From NCBI RefSeq assembly GCF_004010325.2, contig NZ_SADR02000019.1:62001-126000 (forward strand): a stretch of DNA of 64,000 nt, given 5' to 3'. Below, in pieces: positions 17,208 through 24,216 of the stretch; position 1 is the stretch's first letter, and each line of letters opens with the position of its first letter. The position numbers and the translations under genes are program-made. The stretch comes from Mesorhizobium sp. M00.F.Ca.ET.216.01.1.1. Lineage in GTDB: Bacteria; Pseudomonadota; Alphaproteobacteria; Rhizobiales; Rhizobiaceae. The notes under the pieces were generated by a model that saw only the letters and a list, made by a program, of their open reading frames with translations, was not told where the DNA came from and did not search any database.

Positions 17208-17759
17208 CTACAGAATGCTTGTGACCAATCGGTCCGCTCGCGTTCCCTCCCGATAGAGTGCGCGGACCAGCAGGGCCGCGACGATACCGGTCAGGGCACC
17301 GCCAAGAACATCGCTGACGTAATGAGTGCCGATGTAAACGCGCGATACAGTCACCAGCAGGGCCGCCACCAGGAACCAGAAGCCGAGACGGCGCATCCCA
17401 TGCAACAGAAAGGCTGCCGCGATTGCGATGGTCGCCGTCGCATGGTCGGAGGGGAACGAGGGATCGGCGCTGTGGGCAATCAGGAGGTGGGTGACGCCGG
17501 CGTCATACGGGCGCATCCGATGGACGAGCAGCAGGATAAGCTGGTTGAGAGCGAGGCCGAGCAGGAAGGAAAATCCTGCGGCAAGGAGCACGTGGCGCGT
17601 AAGTTGCCGATCGGTTCGCCGCCACCGCTGTCCGGCAACCGCCAGGACGAGAAGCGGCACGCCGACCGCGGAAACCCAGATCATCAGGAAATCCAGCGCC
17701 GCGTTCGTTCCGGCAATGCTGTTGATGGCGTGTGTGCCCGCGACGTCAAGTTCGTACAT
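17208..17759 (-). CDS. PAP2-family phosphatase, BcrC-like (undecaprenyl-diphosphatase type)
   Basis: 183 residues, about five membrane spans. Motifs: LLVHRMRPYD near residue 85 (the BcrC-style variant without the usual lysine), SFPSDHATAT near 105 and SRVYIGTHYVSDVLGG near 142. BcrC-type proteins dephosphorylate undecaprenyl pyrophosphate on the outer side of the inner membrane. I start at the ATG at 17759; a TTG lies one codon before. It is encoded between the MFS gene and the DedA-PAP2-LssY gene, so two lipid phosphatases share an operon. Confidence 0.85.
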   Translation of the reverse strand: MYELDVAGTHAINSIAGTNAALDFLMIWVSAVGVPLLVLAVAGQRWRRTDRQLTRHVLLAAGFSFLLGLALNQLILLLVHRMRPYDAGVTHLLIAHSADPSFPSDHATATIAIAAAFLLHGMRRLGFWFLVAALLVTVSRVYIGTHYVSDVLGGALTGIVAALLVRALYREGTRADRLVTSIL

Positions 17760-17839
17760 CAATAGACCTTACTCCTGGCTTCAAATTGCGTTCCCCCAAC
17801 GAGAGCGTTGCCGCAGCGTTCGACAATCAGGCCGCAGCA

Positions 17840-19054
17840 TCAGGCATAATCCGGTCTTCTCAGTCGGCGGCGAATGAAAAGCAGGCCTGCCACGGTCATC
17901 GCGGCAAAGGCTGCGCCGGTGAGAAAGGTCGCCTGTGGCCCCGCCGCTTCCCAGAGAGCGCCGGCGATGATGCTGGCCAGCAGCAGGGCCAGCCCGGTGA
18001 TCAGGTTGAACACGCCGAAGGCGGTGCCGCGCAGTTCCGCAGGTGCGGTGTCGGCAATCAGGGTTGCGAGCAGCCCCTGTGTGAAGCCCATATGCAGGCC
18101 CCAGAGCACGACACCCAGGCCGAGGCCGAGGGCGTCGCTTGCGAAGGCCAGCACGAGATCGGCGAGGACCAGCAGAGCCAGACCGAGAATCAGGATCGTC
18201 ACCCGGTCCATCCGATCGGCCAGGATGCCGACCGGATAGGCGGAGAGCGCATAGGCGATGTTCATGATGACCAGCACGACCGGAACCAGCGTTAGCGCCA
18301 GGCCGATCGACTGAGCCCGCAGAATGAGAAAGGCTTCGCTGAAGCGGGCGAGTGTGAAGAGTGTTGCGACCACCACCACCCACCAATAGGTCGCGCCGAG
18401 ACGGAGCAACTCGTCGCGATGGAGCGGCATGCGGACCGGACGCAGTTCCTTCGACCGCGGAGGCTCCTTGACGGCGACGAGGATAAGCGCGACCGATAGG
18501 AAGGCTGGAATGACGGCAATCCAGAACACCGCCTGGAAGTGGTTTGCCGTCAGCCACATCAAGCCGATGGCGACAAGCGGGCCGAGGAAGGCGCCGACCG
18601 TATCGAGCGATTGGCGCAGGCCGAAGCTCGCGCCGCGCAGATGCGGCGGGGCGATGTCGGCAACGAGGGCATCCCGCGGCGCGCCCCTGATGCCCTTGCC
18701 GACACGGTCGATGAAGCGGGCGGCGACGAGCCAGCCGATCGACGCAGCCAGCGGAAAGATCGGCTTGGTGAAGGCGGCGAGCCCGTAGCCGAAGGCGGCC
18801 AGGACCTTGCGCTTGCCGAGCCAGTCGCTGAGCGCCCCGGAAAACACCTTGGTGATCGAGGCGCTCGCCTCGGCGATCCCCTCGATGAGACCGACGGCAA
18901 GCGTCGAGGCGCCGAGCACGGTAACCATGTAGACGGGCAGCAGCGCGTGGATCATCTCCGACGAGATGTCCATCAGCATCGACACAAAACCGAGCGCCCA
19001 GACGCCAGCCGGGATGCCTGAGCGGATGGCGGAGGGCATTGTTCCAGTCGTCAT
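17840..19054 (-). CDS. MFS transporter
   Basis: About 404 residues with twelve predicted membrane spans and the MFS loop motifs GALSDWLGKRKVL near residue 72 and GILADRMDRVTI near 262. The start at 19054 has CCGGAG 8 bp upstream and is preferred. An ATG at 19099 would overlap the ChrB-like gene by 17 bp and has no such site. The gene directly follows the ChrB-N-like gene and precedes the PAP2 genes. Where chromate loci carry ChrA after ChrB, this locus carries an MFS protein, so the exported substrate is open. Confidence 0.88.
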   Translation of the reverse strand: MTTGTMPSAIRSGIPAGVWALGFVSMLMDISSEMIHALLPVYMVTVLGASTLAVGLIEGIAEASASITKVFSGALSDWLGKRKVLAAFGYGLAAFTKPIFPLAASIGWLVAARFIDRVGKGIRGAPRDALVADIAPPHLRGASFGLRQSLDTVGAFLGPLVAIGLMWLTANHFQAVFWIAVIPAFLSVALILVAVKEPPRSKELRPVRMPLHRDELLRLGATYWWVVVVATLFTLARFSEAFLILRAQSIGLALTLVPVVLVIMNIAYALSAYPVGILADRMDRVTILILGLALLVLADLVLAFASDALGLGLGVVLWGLHMGFTQGLLATLIADTAPAELRGTAFGVFNLITGLALLLASIIAGALWEAAGPQATFLTGAAFAAMTVAGLLFIRRRLRRPDYA

Positions 19055-19082
19055 GGCGTCCGCTCCGGCATGATCGGCCGCC

Positions 19083-19625
19083 TCATCGGTTCTCGTCATG
19101 GGCGTCGAAGACGCGTTGCGCATAGCTGTCGAGCAGAGCTTCGCAGGCGCGCAGGCGTTCTGTGGCTTCCTCGGCCAGCGCCGCGCCATAGAAGTCGAGC
19201 TTCTTGATCTTCTCGAGCCAGCCCTGGAGCTTCTTCAGATCAGTGTCCTCCTCCTCAAGCTCCGCATAGGTGAATTTGTTGATCGCAATCTCTTTGGCGA
19301 TCTCCTTCTCGAAATCGGCGCAGCGACCGAGAAACTCACGATACTGCTCGTTACGGTCCGCCTTGAAGCGGGCGACGACCTTCTCTTCCTGGACCCGATC
19401 GAGGGCGATCGTCTCCAGGATGACGGATTCGCCGCGCATCTCAGAGACATCGTTCTCCAACATCTTCAGCCGGCGGACATGGTCGTCGGTCTTCGGCAAC
19501 AGGCAAACGCCGTTCTGCAGATAGACGGCGCCCATACCCTTGAGCCGTCGCCACAGCGCAATGCGCTTGGCTGCCGGTTCAGGCGGCACTTTGTAGGTCA
19601 AAAGAAGCCACAAGGGAGCTACCAT
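19083..19625 (-). CDS. ChrB N-terminal-domain-like protein (chromate-resistance family)
   Basis: 180 residues. The opening WLLLTYKVPPEPAAKRIALW and GAVYLQNGVCLLP is characteristic of the ChrB N-terminal domain. The second half is highly charged and helical (KEIAKEIAINKFTYAELEEE). The C-terminal Chrome_Resist domain of full ChrB is absent. ChrB proteins act as chromate-sensing regulators or accessory factors; without the second domain, sensing of chromate is doubtful. I use the ATG at 19625 (AAGGA just before). A perfect 16-bp palindrome lies 28 bp upstream, consistent with tight regulation, perhaps by itself. Confidence 0.82.
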   Translation of the reverse strand: MVAPLWLLLTYKVPPEPAAKRIALWRRLKGMGAVYLQNGVCLLPKTDDHVRRLKMLENDVSEMRGESVILETIALDRVQEEKVVARFKADRNEQYREFLGRCADFEKEIAKEIAINKFTYAELEEEDTDLKKLQGWLEKIKKLDFYGAALAEEATERLRACEALLDSYAQRVFDAHDENR

Positions 19626-19652
19626 GGCTTCCTTGTAATGCAACGGTCGTAA

Positions 19653-19668
19653 CATTTCAATTGAAATG
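19653..19668. promoter_or_regulatory. Perfect 16-bp palindrome upstream of the chrB-like operon
   Basis: CATTTCAATTGAAATG is a gapless, mismatch-free dyad placed 28 bp before the ChrB-N-like start. Its length and continuity are typical of MarR/TetR-like dimer sites, but no such regulator is encoded next to it. The ChrB-like product itself is the nearest candidate. Operator function is inferred. Confidence 0.55.
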
Positions 19669-19867
19669 CTCAAGCGCCATCAAGATCGACTGTTTAGGAG
19701 CAGTGAGGCAATCGCGATGACGACGGGTGCGCCGCATCGGACGCAAAAGAGAGGACTTGGGCAAAGCTCGCAAACTTTGCCCACGTATATTTGGCCAATT
19801 CCGTATTCGCGCCGCCCTGGAGGTTTCTTAACACCACCTGGCGGAAATTCATCCTCGTCGTCGGCCG

Positions 19868-20281
19868 TCACCAACCGTAGCTCAGGGTAGCGCCGCTACC
19901 ACCATTGCCGTTCTGCACGACATTGGCGCTGGTGTTACCTCCGAACTGGAAAATGCCGTAAGCGTTGTCGTTGCCGTTCTGCTGCAAGGTGGCGGAATGA
20001 CCGTTGCCTCTCTGCTGGACGATGCCCACATTGCCGCGCCCGTTCTGGGCGATGCCAGCCGCGTTGCCGTGTCCGGACTGACGGATGCTGGCACCGTGCA
20101 GGCCGCGATACAGCGAATAAAAGCGCAGGCCGGTCGCTAGAGCGCTGCCGTCGCGCGCGTTGGCCGGGGCATAGGTCACCGAGACCCAACCTCCTGCGAA
20201 GGCCGGTGCAGACAGCGGCGCCTGGCCGATGCTACCGGCAACGAGAGCGGCGGTAAGGGTCTTGAACATATTGCGGGTCAT
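19868..20281 (-). CDS. Curlin-repeat protein (CsgA-like)
   Basis: 137 residues with a signal peptide (cleavage near APAFA at about residue 29). The mature protein carries imperfect curlin repeats of the form xIxQxGxxNxAxIxQxG: ASIRQSGHGNAAGIAQNG, NVGIVQQRGNGHSATLQQNG, and NAYGIFQFGGNTSANVVQNG. About three repeats are clear, fewer than the five of E. coli CsgA. It should be secreted and polymerise as amyloid on the cell surface. The secretion and nucleation genes csgEFG and csgB are not in the window. ATG start at 20281. Confidence 0.87.
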   Translation of the reverse strand: MTRNMFKTLTAALVAGSIGQAPLSAPAFAGGWVSVTYAPANARDGSALATGLRFYSLYRGLHGASIRQSGHGNAAGIAQNGRGNVGIVQQRGNGHSATLQQNGNDNAYGIFQFGGNTSANVVQNGNGGSGATLSYGW

Positions 20282-20358
20282 CCTGGTTCTCCATTTTTCG
20301 GTTGCCTCAGCCTATGGCCAACCTTCCCAAAACGCGGCTGAACCCCGCCGGAATCCGT

Positions 20359-20377
20359 CGTTCAGCTGTCGTTCAGC
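20359..20377. promoter_or_regulatory. 11-bp-phased direct repeat upstream of the first curlin gene
   Basis: CGTTCAGC occurs at 20359-20366 and again at 20370-20377, one helical turn apart, 78-96 bp before the curlin start at 20281. The same motif with the same spacing and nearly the same distance occurs before the second curlin gene. On the coding strand the motif reads GCTGAACG. This arrangement suits an OmpR-type response regulator. Confidence 0.55.
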
Positions 20378-20452
20378 CGCTTGTCCATGGCTGGCCTGCA
20401 TAAAAATGGGTGCCGATGCCGACGCCCTTTTCGCAAAACCCGGCCGGTGCGA

Positions 20453-20854
20453 TCAGGTCGCGCCGCCGATCTGGTCGGCACAGCCGATGCTCTTGCCGTC
20501 GACCGTGACCTCTAGCCTGGCGTCATAGACGGCGCCCTTCGCGTCGAGCGTTACGGCACCGAGGCTGGCAGGCCTGCCGGGCGCAGCGCTGAAGGCGCCG
20601 CCCTGCTCGATATTGGTGCTGCCGGTCTGGCCGGCGCTTTCGACATGGAAGGAATAGGTGCCGCTCACCTTTCTATCGGCATAGGCGAGCGCCTCCAGCG
20701 AAACCATGTCGCCTTCCGGCGTGACGCGGATCTCGCAGCGCGCTGGCCCGACGGACTGGTCAGCGGTGGCTATGGTTGCCAGAGCGCCAGCCGGGATCAG
20801 AACCAGGGCGAGTGCGGCCATGACGCGGTGGGGATGCTTGACGATGCTGGGCAT
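20453..20854 (-). CDS. csgH: CsgH-like curli chaperone/inhibitor
   Basis: 133 residues with a signal peptide ending near residue 32 (ATIATA). The mature part is an Ig-like beta protein of the CsgC/CsgH type. It contains paired cysteines (ARCEIRV near residue 40 and SIGCADQ near 127) and the segments YSFHVESAGQTGSTNIEQGG. CsgH is the alphaproteobacterial counterpart of CsgC and keeps curli subunits soluble in the periplasm. It is encoded between two curlin-repeat genes, 71 bp after the upstream one, which strongly supports the call. Confidence 0.82.
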   Translation of the reverse strand: MPSIVKHPHRVMAALALVLIPAGALATIATADQSVGPARCEIRVTPEGDMVSLEALAYADRKVSGTYSFHVESAGQTGSTNIEQGGAFSAAPGRPASLGAVTLDAKGAVYDARLEVTVDGKSIGCADQIGGAT

Positions 20855-20925
20855 GGTTCTTCTCCTTGGCCTTGGCTAGCTGCGGCCGCGGACCCTTTCC
20901 ACGACCGCCTGGCCGGTGCTGCCGC

Positions 20926-21363
20926 TTATGGGCAAGCCTGGACGAAGGCGGCGACGTTGCCGCTGCCGCCCTGGCTGACATTGGCATCGCAGTCATGGCC
21001 CACCTGCACGCCGGCGGCGATGTTGCCATTGCCGTCCTGGGTCAGGATGGTGGTGTGGTTGGAGCCGAACTGGCCAACGCCGGCCACGTTGCGGTCGCCG
21101 TTCTGGTAGGTGGCGCCGTAGTTGCCGACGCCTTGCTGGCCAATGGCCGAAAGGTTGTGGCGGCCGCGCTGCTGGCCTATCACCTTGTTGAAGCGGCCGT
21201 TCTGGTAGACGCGGATACGGTTTCTAAAGCCATTCTGGGCGCCGCCAGCCGAGTTCCGCCAGCCATATTGCTCGATGCTCACATCGTTGGCCTGGGCCGG
21301 GGCTGCGGCAGTAATACCGACCAGGGCGGTGAGCGCGGTTGCGACGAAATAAGTACGGATCAT
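20926..21363 (-). CDS. Curlin-repeat protein (CsgA-like), second copy
   Basis: 145 residues with a signal peptide (AAPAQA near residue 25). Repeats are visible throughout: VSIEQYGWRNSAGGAQNG, NRIRVYQNG, LSAIGQQGVGNYGATYQNG, NVAGVGQFGSNHTTILTQDG and NIAAGVQVG. It ends with two cysteines (CDANV, QACP) not expected in curlin. With the other curlin gene and csgH it makes a minimal curli locus; one copy could be the major subunit and the other the nucleator. ATG start at 21363; csgH follows in the same orientation. Confidence 0.87.
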   Translation of the reverse strand: MIRTYFVATALTALVGITAAAPAQANDVSIEQYGWRNSAGGAQNGFRNRIRVYQNGRFNKVIGQQRGRHNLSAIGQQGVGNYGATYQNGDRNVAGVGQFGSNHTTILTQDGNGNIAAGVQVGHDCDANVSQGGSGNVAAFVQACP

Positions 21364-21446
21364 GAGAGCGTCTCCTTTGGCGGACGGGACCGCGAGTTGA
21401 ACAGCTTCTTTCTAGGAGATGCCGCTCGAACCGATGCTGAAGGCAG

Positions 21447-21465
21447 CGTTCAGCCGGGGTTCAGG
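21447..21465. promoter_or_regulatory. 11-bp-phased direct repeat upstream of the second curlin gene
   Basis: CGTTCAGC at 21447-21454 and GGTTCAGG at 21458-21465 are 11 bp apart and lie 84-102 bp before the curlin start at 21363. They match the element before the other curlin gene in motif, phase and distance. Confidence 0.5.
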
Positions 21466-21469
21466 AGGC

Positions 21470-21932
21470 TTGTGCGGGTCGTGGCGGCTGGCCGGTCGAG
21501 CACGAAATCGACGTCCGCCAATTGTCGGAAAATCAATGAAGAGTCGTGGAGAGAAAAGAGCGGTTTCGCATCATGCTCTTCGAAATCGCGGCGCGAGTGT
21601 GATCGTCGGGTGCGAACTGAGAATAGGCATCTGCGGACATTACCAGCAATGCTAAGAGACATCACGGGGCGTCCATCCCGCCCGCATCGCAGCGACTATC
21701 AGGCTTTGAAAGGATGGCTCCAAGGTTATTCGGCATGCAGACCGGAAAAGAGGGTCGTCGGCTTCCAAATGCGGAGGGTTGATCTTCGCTCTTACCATAT
21801 ACATCGCCTCGGGCTCGCCCTAAGCCAAACACCACGGAACGGCTGAGCCAGACTCTCGGGGACCTTGTCTCGGCGCAGGGCTGGTCGTGTTCGTCAACGA
21901 AAGTAGACCAGCGACCTTTCGGAACTCATGGC
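21470..21932. other. Stretch without a convincing gene
   Basis: Open frames on both strands are short, with low-quality starts and no recognisable domain. Base composition is more even than in the coding parts around it. Confidence 0.4.
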
Positions 21933-21946
21933 TTGACATAGATCAA
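21933..21946. promoter_or_regulatory. Candidate FNR/FixK-type box
   Basis: TTGACATAGATCAA fits the TTGA-N6-TCAA pattern of rhizobial FixK/FnrL sites (anaeroboxes). It lies 122 bp before the SHOCT-protein start at 22068 on the plus strand, a reasonable distance for an activated promoter. Single-site evidence only. Confidence 0.4.
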
Positions 21947-22067
21947 TGGCAGTGAAGCCATCGAGGCCTAACGCTTAACATATGCTTTGCCGCGGTGAAT
22001 TCGACCCGCAAGCAGTATTCGGCTCATGACAAGGGCGGCGCTTCAGCGGCCGTAAGGGAACTAGTCG

Positions 22068-22367
22068 ATGGATCACGCTGACGAATCTGCCGCAGACCAT
22101 CACACGCATTGTGGGTGCGGTGCTCACCGCGCACAGCACGGCGCCGGTGCGCAGCCCAGGTCTCACGATGACGCCCACCGCGCCCCGGCCGCCCTCGATA
22201 TTCTCGACGAGCGCTTCGCTCGCGGCGAGATCGACAAAGCCGAATACCTGGAAAAGAAGCAGCTGATCTCGGAGCGTTCGTCACCCCCGAAGGCCGACCA
22301 AAGGGAGCCGGCGCCGGTCGAGGCGAAACCGGACCCGGCAAGGACGAAGCAACACATGCAGCCGTGA
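22068..22367 (+). CDS. SHOCT-domain protein with His/Cys-rich N-terminus
   Basis: 99 residues. The first 35 residues are rich in metal-type ligands (HADESAADHHTHCGCGAHR). A short SHOCT motif follows (ALDILDERFARGEIDKAEYL, about residues 43-62), then a charged, disordered tail. SHOCT motifs occur at the ends of many membrane or oligomeric proteins and function is not established. The His/Cys cluster and the neighbouring mercury operon suggest metal binding; this is inference. The start ATG at 22068 has only a weak ribosome-binding site. Confidence 0.6.
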   Translation: MDHADESAADHHTHCGCGAHRAQHGAGAQPRSHDDAHRAPAALDILDERFARGEIDKAEYLEKKQLISERSSPPKADQREPAPVEAKPDPARTKQHMQP

Positions 22368-22475
22368 TGAAAATCTTGCAATGATCCCACGGCGGTACGG
22401 GCGCGTTTATAACGCACTGAGGCGCGCGCAGGTTCTGCTCAAAAGTGCATCCGCGCAGATGGTGATATTGCGGCT

Positions 22476-22690
22476 GGCGCACGCCGCCAGCACGTCCATC
22501 GATCCTTAGGTCGCAGCTGCCATGCGGCCATACTTGGATGAGGCTTACGGCAATCCGTCGAGCGGACACTGACCGAGCATACGGGCGAAGGCTTCGCTGG
22601 AGAACGCCCGCGGCCAAGTTGCGGCGCTATTCGGCGGCCAACCCGATGAGATCGTGTTCACGAGCGGCGGCAGAAAGGCCAACAACCTTT
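22476..22690 (+). pseudogene. Cysteine desulfurase (NifS/IscS-like) remnant
   Basis: One frame reads STSIDP, a TAG, then VAAAMRPYLDEAYGNPSS. After a second interruption comes AKASLENARGQVAALFGGQ and PDEIVFTSGGRKANN. These are the N-terminal blocks of class V aminotransferase-fold cysteine desulfurases (MxPYLxxxYGNPSS and EIVFTSGGTEANN). The PLP lysine and active cysteine regions are missing. It ends just before merR. Confidence 0.65.
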
Positions 22691-22712
22691 TCTTGCGCTT
22701 CGGTTGGAGAGC

Positions 22713-23144
22713 TCAGAGGGCGGCCGTGTGCTCCCGGAATAGCGCCTCGATCAGCGGACATTCCGGCCGCGTGCCGTCGGCGCATTGCGCAACCACCTCC
22801 TTGAGCACCCGCTCCATGCGCTTCAGGTCGGCGATCTTCGCCCGCACATCATCGAGATGCGCCGCGGCGACGGCGCTTGCCTCGGCACACGGCTGGTCGT
22901 GCTCGTCGACTAGACGCAAAAGCTCACGGATTTCATCGAGCGAGAAGCCGAGCTCTCTTGCCCGCAAGACGAAGGTAAGGCGCCGCTCGTGCGTCGTGTC
23001 GTAGCTGCGGTAGCCGCTCTCGGTGCGCGGCGGCTCAGGTAGAAGCCCGACTTTCTCATAATAGCGAACGGTCTCCAGATTGCTGCCTGTCCGCCGGGCA
23101 AGCTCAGCCCGATGCAGGCCCTTCACGCCGGCGTGATCGCGCAT
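22713..23144 (-). CDS. merR: MerR mercury-responsive regulator
   Basis: 143 residues. The N-terminal winged helix (LHRAELARRTGSNLETVRYY) and long dimerisation helix are typical of the MerR family. Three cysteines match the Hg(II) site: one in DEHDQPCAEA near residue 84, one in VAQCADG near 117 and one in PECPLIEAL near 126. It is divergently transcribed from merTPF-BA, and a mer-type promoter with 19-bp spacing lies in the 85-bp intergenic region. It should repress without Hg(II) and untwist the promoter when metal binds. ATG start at 23144. Confidence 0.9.
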   Translation of the reverse strand: MRDHAGVKGLHRAELARRTGSNLETVRYYEKVGLLPEPPRTESGYRSYDTTHERRLTFVLRARELGFSLDEIRELLRLVDEHDQPCAEASAVAAAHLDDVRAKIADLKRMERVLKEVVAQCADGTRPECPLIEALFREHTAAL

Positions 23145-23157
23145 CGCAAAAAACCTC

Positions 23158-23188
23158 TTGACCCTGTAGTTGCTACAGACTGCACATT
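23158..23188 (+). promoter_or_regulatory. mer operator-promoter with 19-bp spacer
   Basis: TTGACC (-35, 23158-23163) and CACATT (-10, 23183-23188) are separated by 19 bp, the overlong spacing of MerR-controlled promoters. Within the spacer CTGTAG-TTG-CTACAG is a perfect dyad, the expected MerR binding site. It reads toward merT. Confidence 0.8.
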
Positions 23189-23229
23189 AGCGCACGGATA
23201 GGATTTCGACAAGCAAGGCGAGCCCGAAC

Positions 23230-23652
23230 ATGGATATTTCGCGACCCAGCATTGCGGGCATGACGCCCAAGGGCGACGTGTTCCCGTCGGACCGAGGAGA
23301 AGTCAGACGCCAGCGCGTGGTGGCCGTCGGCGGCATTCTCGGCGCGCTTGCCGCCTCGTCCTGCTGCATTATTCCGCTCGTCCTGTTCACCCTCGGTATC
23401 GGCGGCGCCTGGATCGGCAATCTGACGGCGCTTGCACCGTACAAGCCATTCTTCGTCGCCGGGACGACGGCTGTTCTCGGCTACGGCTTCTATCTCGTCT
23501 ATTGGAAGCCGAGACTAGGCTGCGCTGATGCCGCTGCCTGCGCACGCCCCATTCCCAGCCGCTTCGTGCAAATCGCGCTCTGGATCGCAACGGTCCTCGT
23601 CGCGGCCGCCTTCGCCTTCGACTACGTCGCCCCGCTGCTGCTTCGCGCGTGA
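23230..23652 (+). CDS. merT: MerT mercuric ion transporter
   Basis: 140 residues with three hydrophobic segments. The first carries the vicinal cysteine pair in ASSCCIIPLVLF (near residue 45), and a cytoplasmic pair lies in LGCADAAACARP (near residue 97 onward). These cysteines relay Hg(II) from periplasm to cytoplasm. It is the first gene after the mer promoter. The N-terminal 30 residues are longer than in Tn21/Tn501 MerT and a later start (ATG 11 codons in) is possible. The next gene, merP, begins 20 bp downstream. Confidence 0.9.
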   Translation: MDISRPSIAGMTPKGDVFPSDRGEVRRQRVVAVGGILGALAASSCCIIPLVLFTLGIGGAWIGNLTALAPYKPFFVAGTTAVLGYGFYLVYWKPRLGCADAAACARPIPSRFVQIALWIATVLVAAAFAFDYVAPLLLRA

Positions 23653-23672
23653 GCAAAGAGGAGATCCATTTC

Positions 23673-23966
23673 ATGAAGATTTATTTGAGCGCTTTCGCCC
23701 TGATTGCCTCCGTGATGGTAGCACCGGCTGCCTTTGCCGCCGAACGCACCGTCACCTTCGCCGTCGACAACATGACCTGCGCCTCCTGCCCCTACATCGT
23801 GAAGATCTCGATGGCGGCGGTCCCAGGGGTCTCGACGGTGTCCGTCTCATTCGAAGCCAAGACGGCGACCGTGACCTTCGACGACGCGAAGACGAACGCG
23901 GATGCCATCGCGGCCGCCAGCATGAATGCCGGCTATCCGGCGCACCCGAGACAGCAAGGCAGCTGA
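23673..23966 (+). CDS. merP: MerP periplasmic mercury-binding protein
   Basis: 97 residues: a signal peptide (to about residue 22, PAAFA) and one heavy-metal-associated domain with NMTCASCPYIV, the GMTCxxC-type Hg(II) site. The ATG at 23673 has GAGGAG 9 bp before it and gives a normal signal peptide, whereas a GTG at 23649 overlapping merT would add eight charged residues. MerP binds Hg(II) in the periplasm and hands it to MerT or MerF. Order merT-merP-merF is typical. Confidence 0.92.
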   Translation: MKIYLSAFALIASVMVAPAAFAAERTVTFAVDNMTCASCPYIVKISMAAVPGVSTVSVSFEAKTATVTFDDAKTNADAIAAASMNAGYPAHPRQQGS

Positions 23967-23967
23967 C

Positions 23968-24216
23968 ATGAATGACCCCGCCCTGATCCGCACCGGCGCC
24001 GCCGGCGCCATTGTTGCCGCGATTTGCTGCGCAACACCGATCGTTGCCGTACTCCTGCCGGTGCTTGGCTTGAGCGCGTGGCTGGCACGGGCGGATCTGG
24101 TGCTGTTTGCCCTGGTCGCGGGAAGCCTAGGTCTAGTCGCTTGGGGCTTCTATTTCCGTCGCGCCAAAGCCGCTTGCTGCGAGGCGGAGATTCACGAAGA
24201 AAGCCTGAAGCCATGA
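23968..24216 (+). CDS. merF: MerF mercuric ion transporter
   Basis: 82 residues with two membrane spans. Cysteine pairs are placed as in MerF: AAICCATPIVAVLLP near residue 19 and AACCEAE near residue 69. It is a second inner-membrane route for Hg(II). It starts one base after the merP stop and its own stop overlaps the merBA ATG by 4 bp (ATGA), so uptake and detoxification genes are translationally coupled. Confidence 0.9.
   Translation: MNDPALIRTGAAGAIVAAICCATPIVAVLLPVLGLSAWLARADLVLFALVAGSLGLVAWGFYFRRAKAACCEAEIHEESLKP

Noticed and set aside
15692..17224. 510-codon plus-strand frame opposite the DedA-PAP2 gene
   Set aside because: Highly polar, compositionally biased, and exactly antisense to an obvious membrane protein; a shadow.
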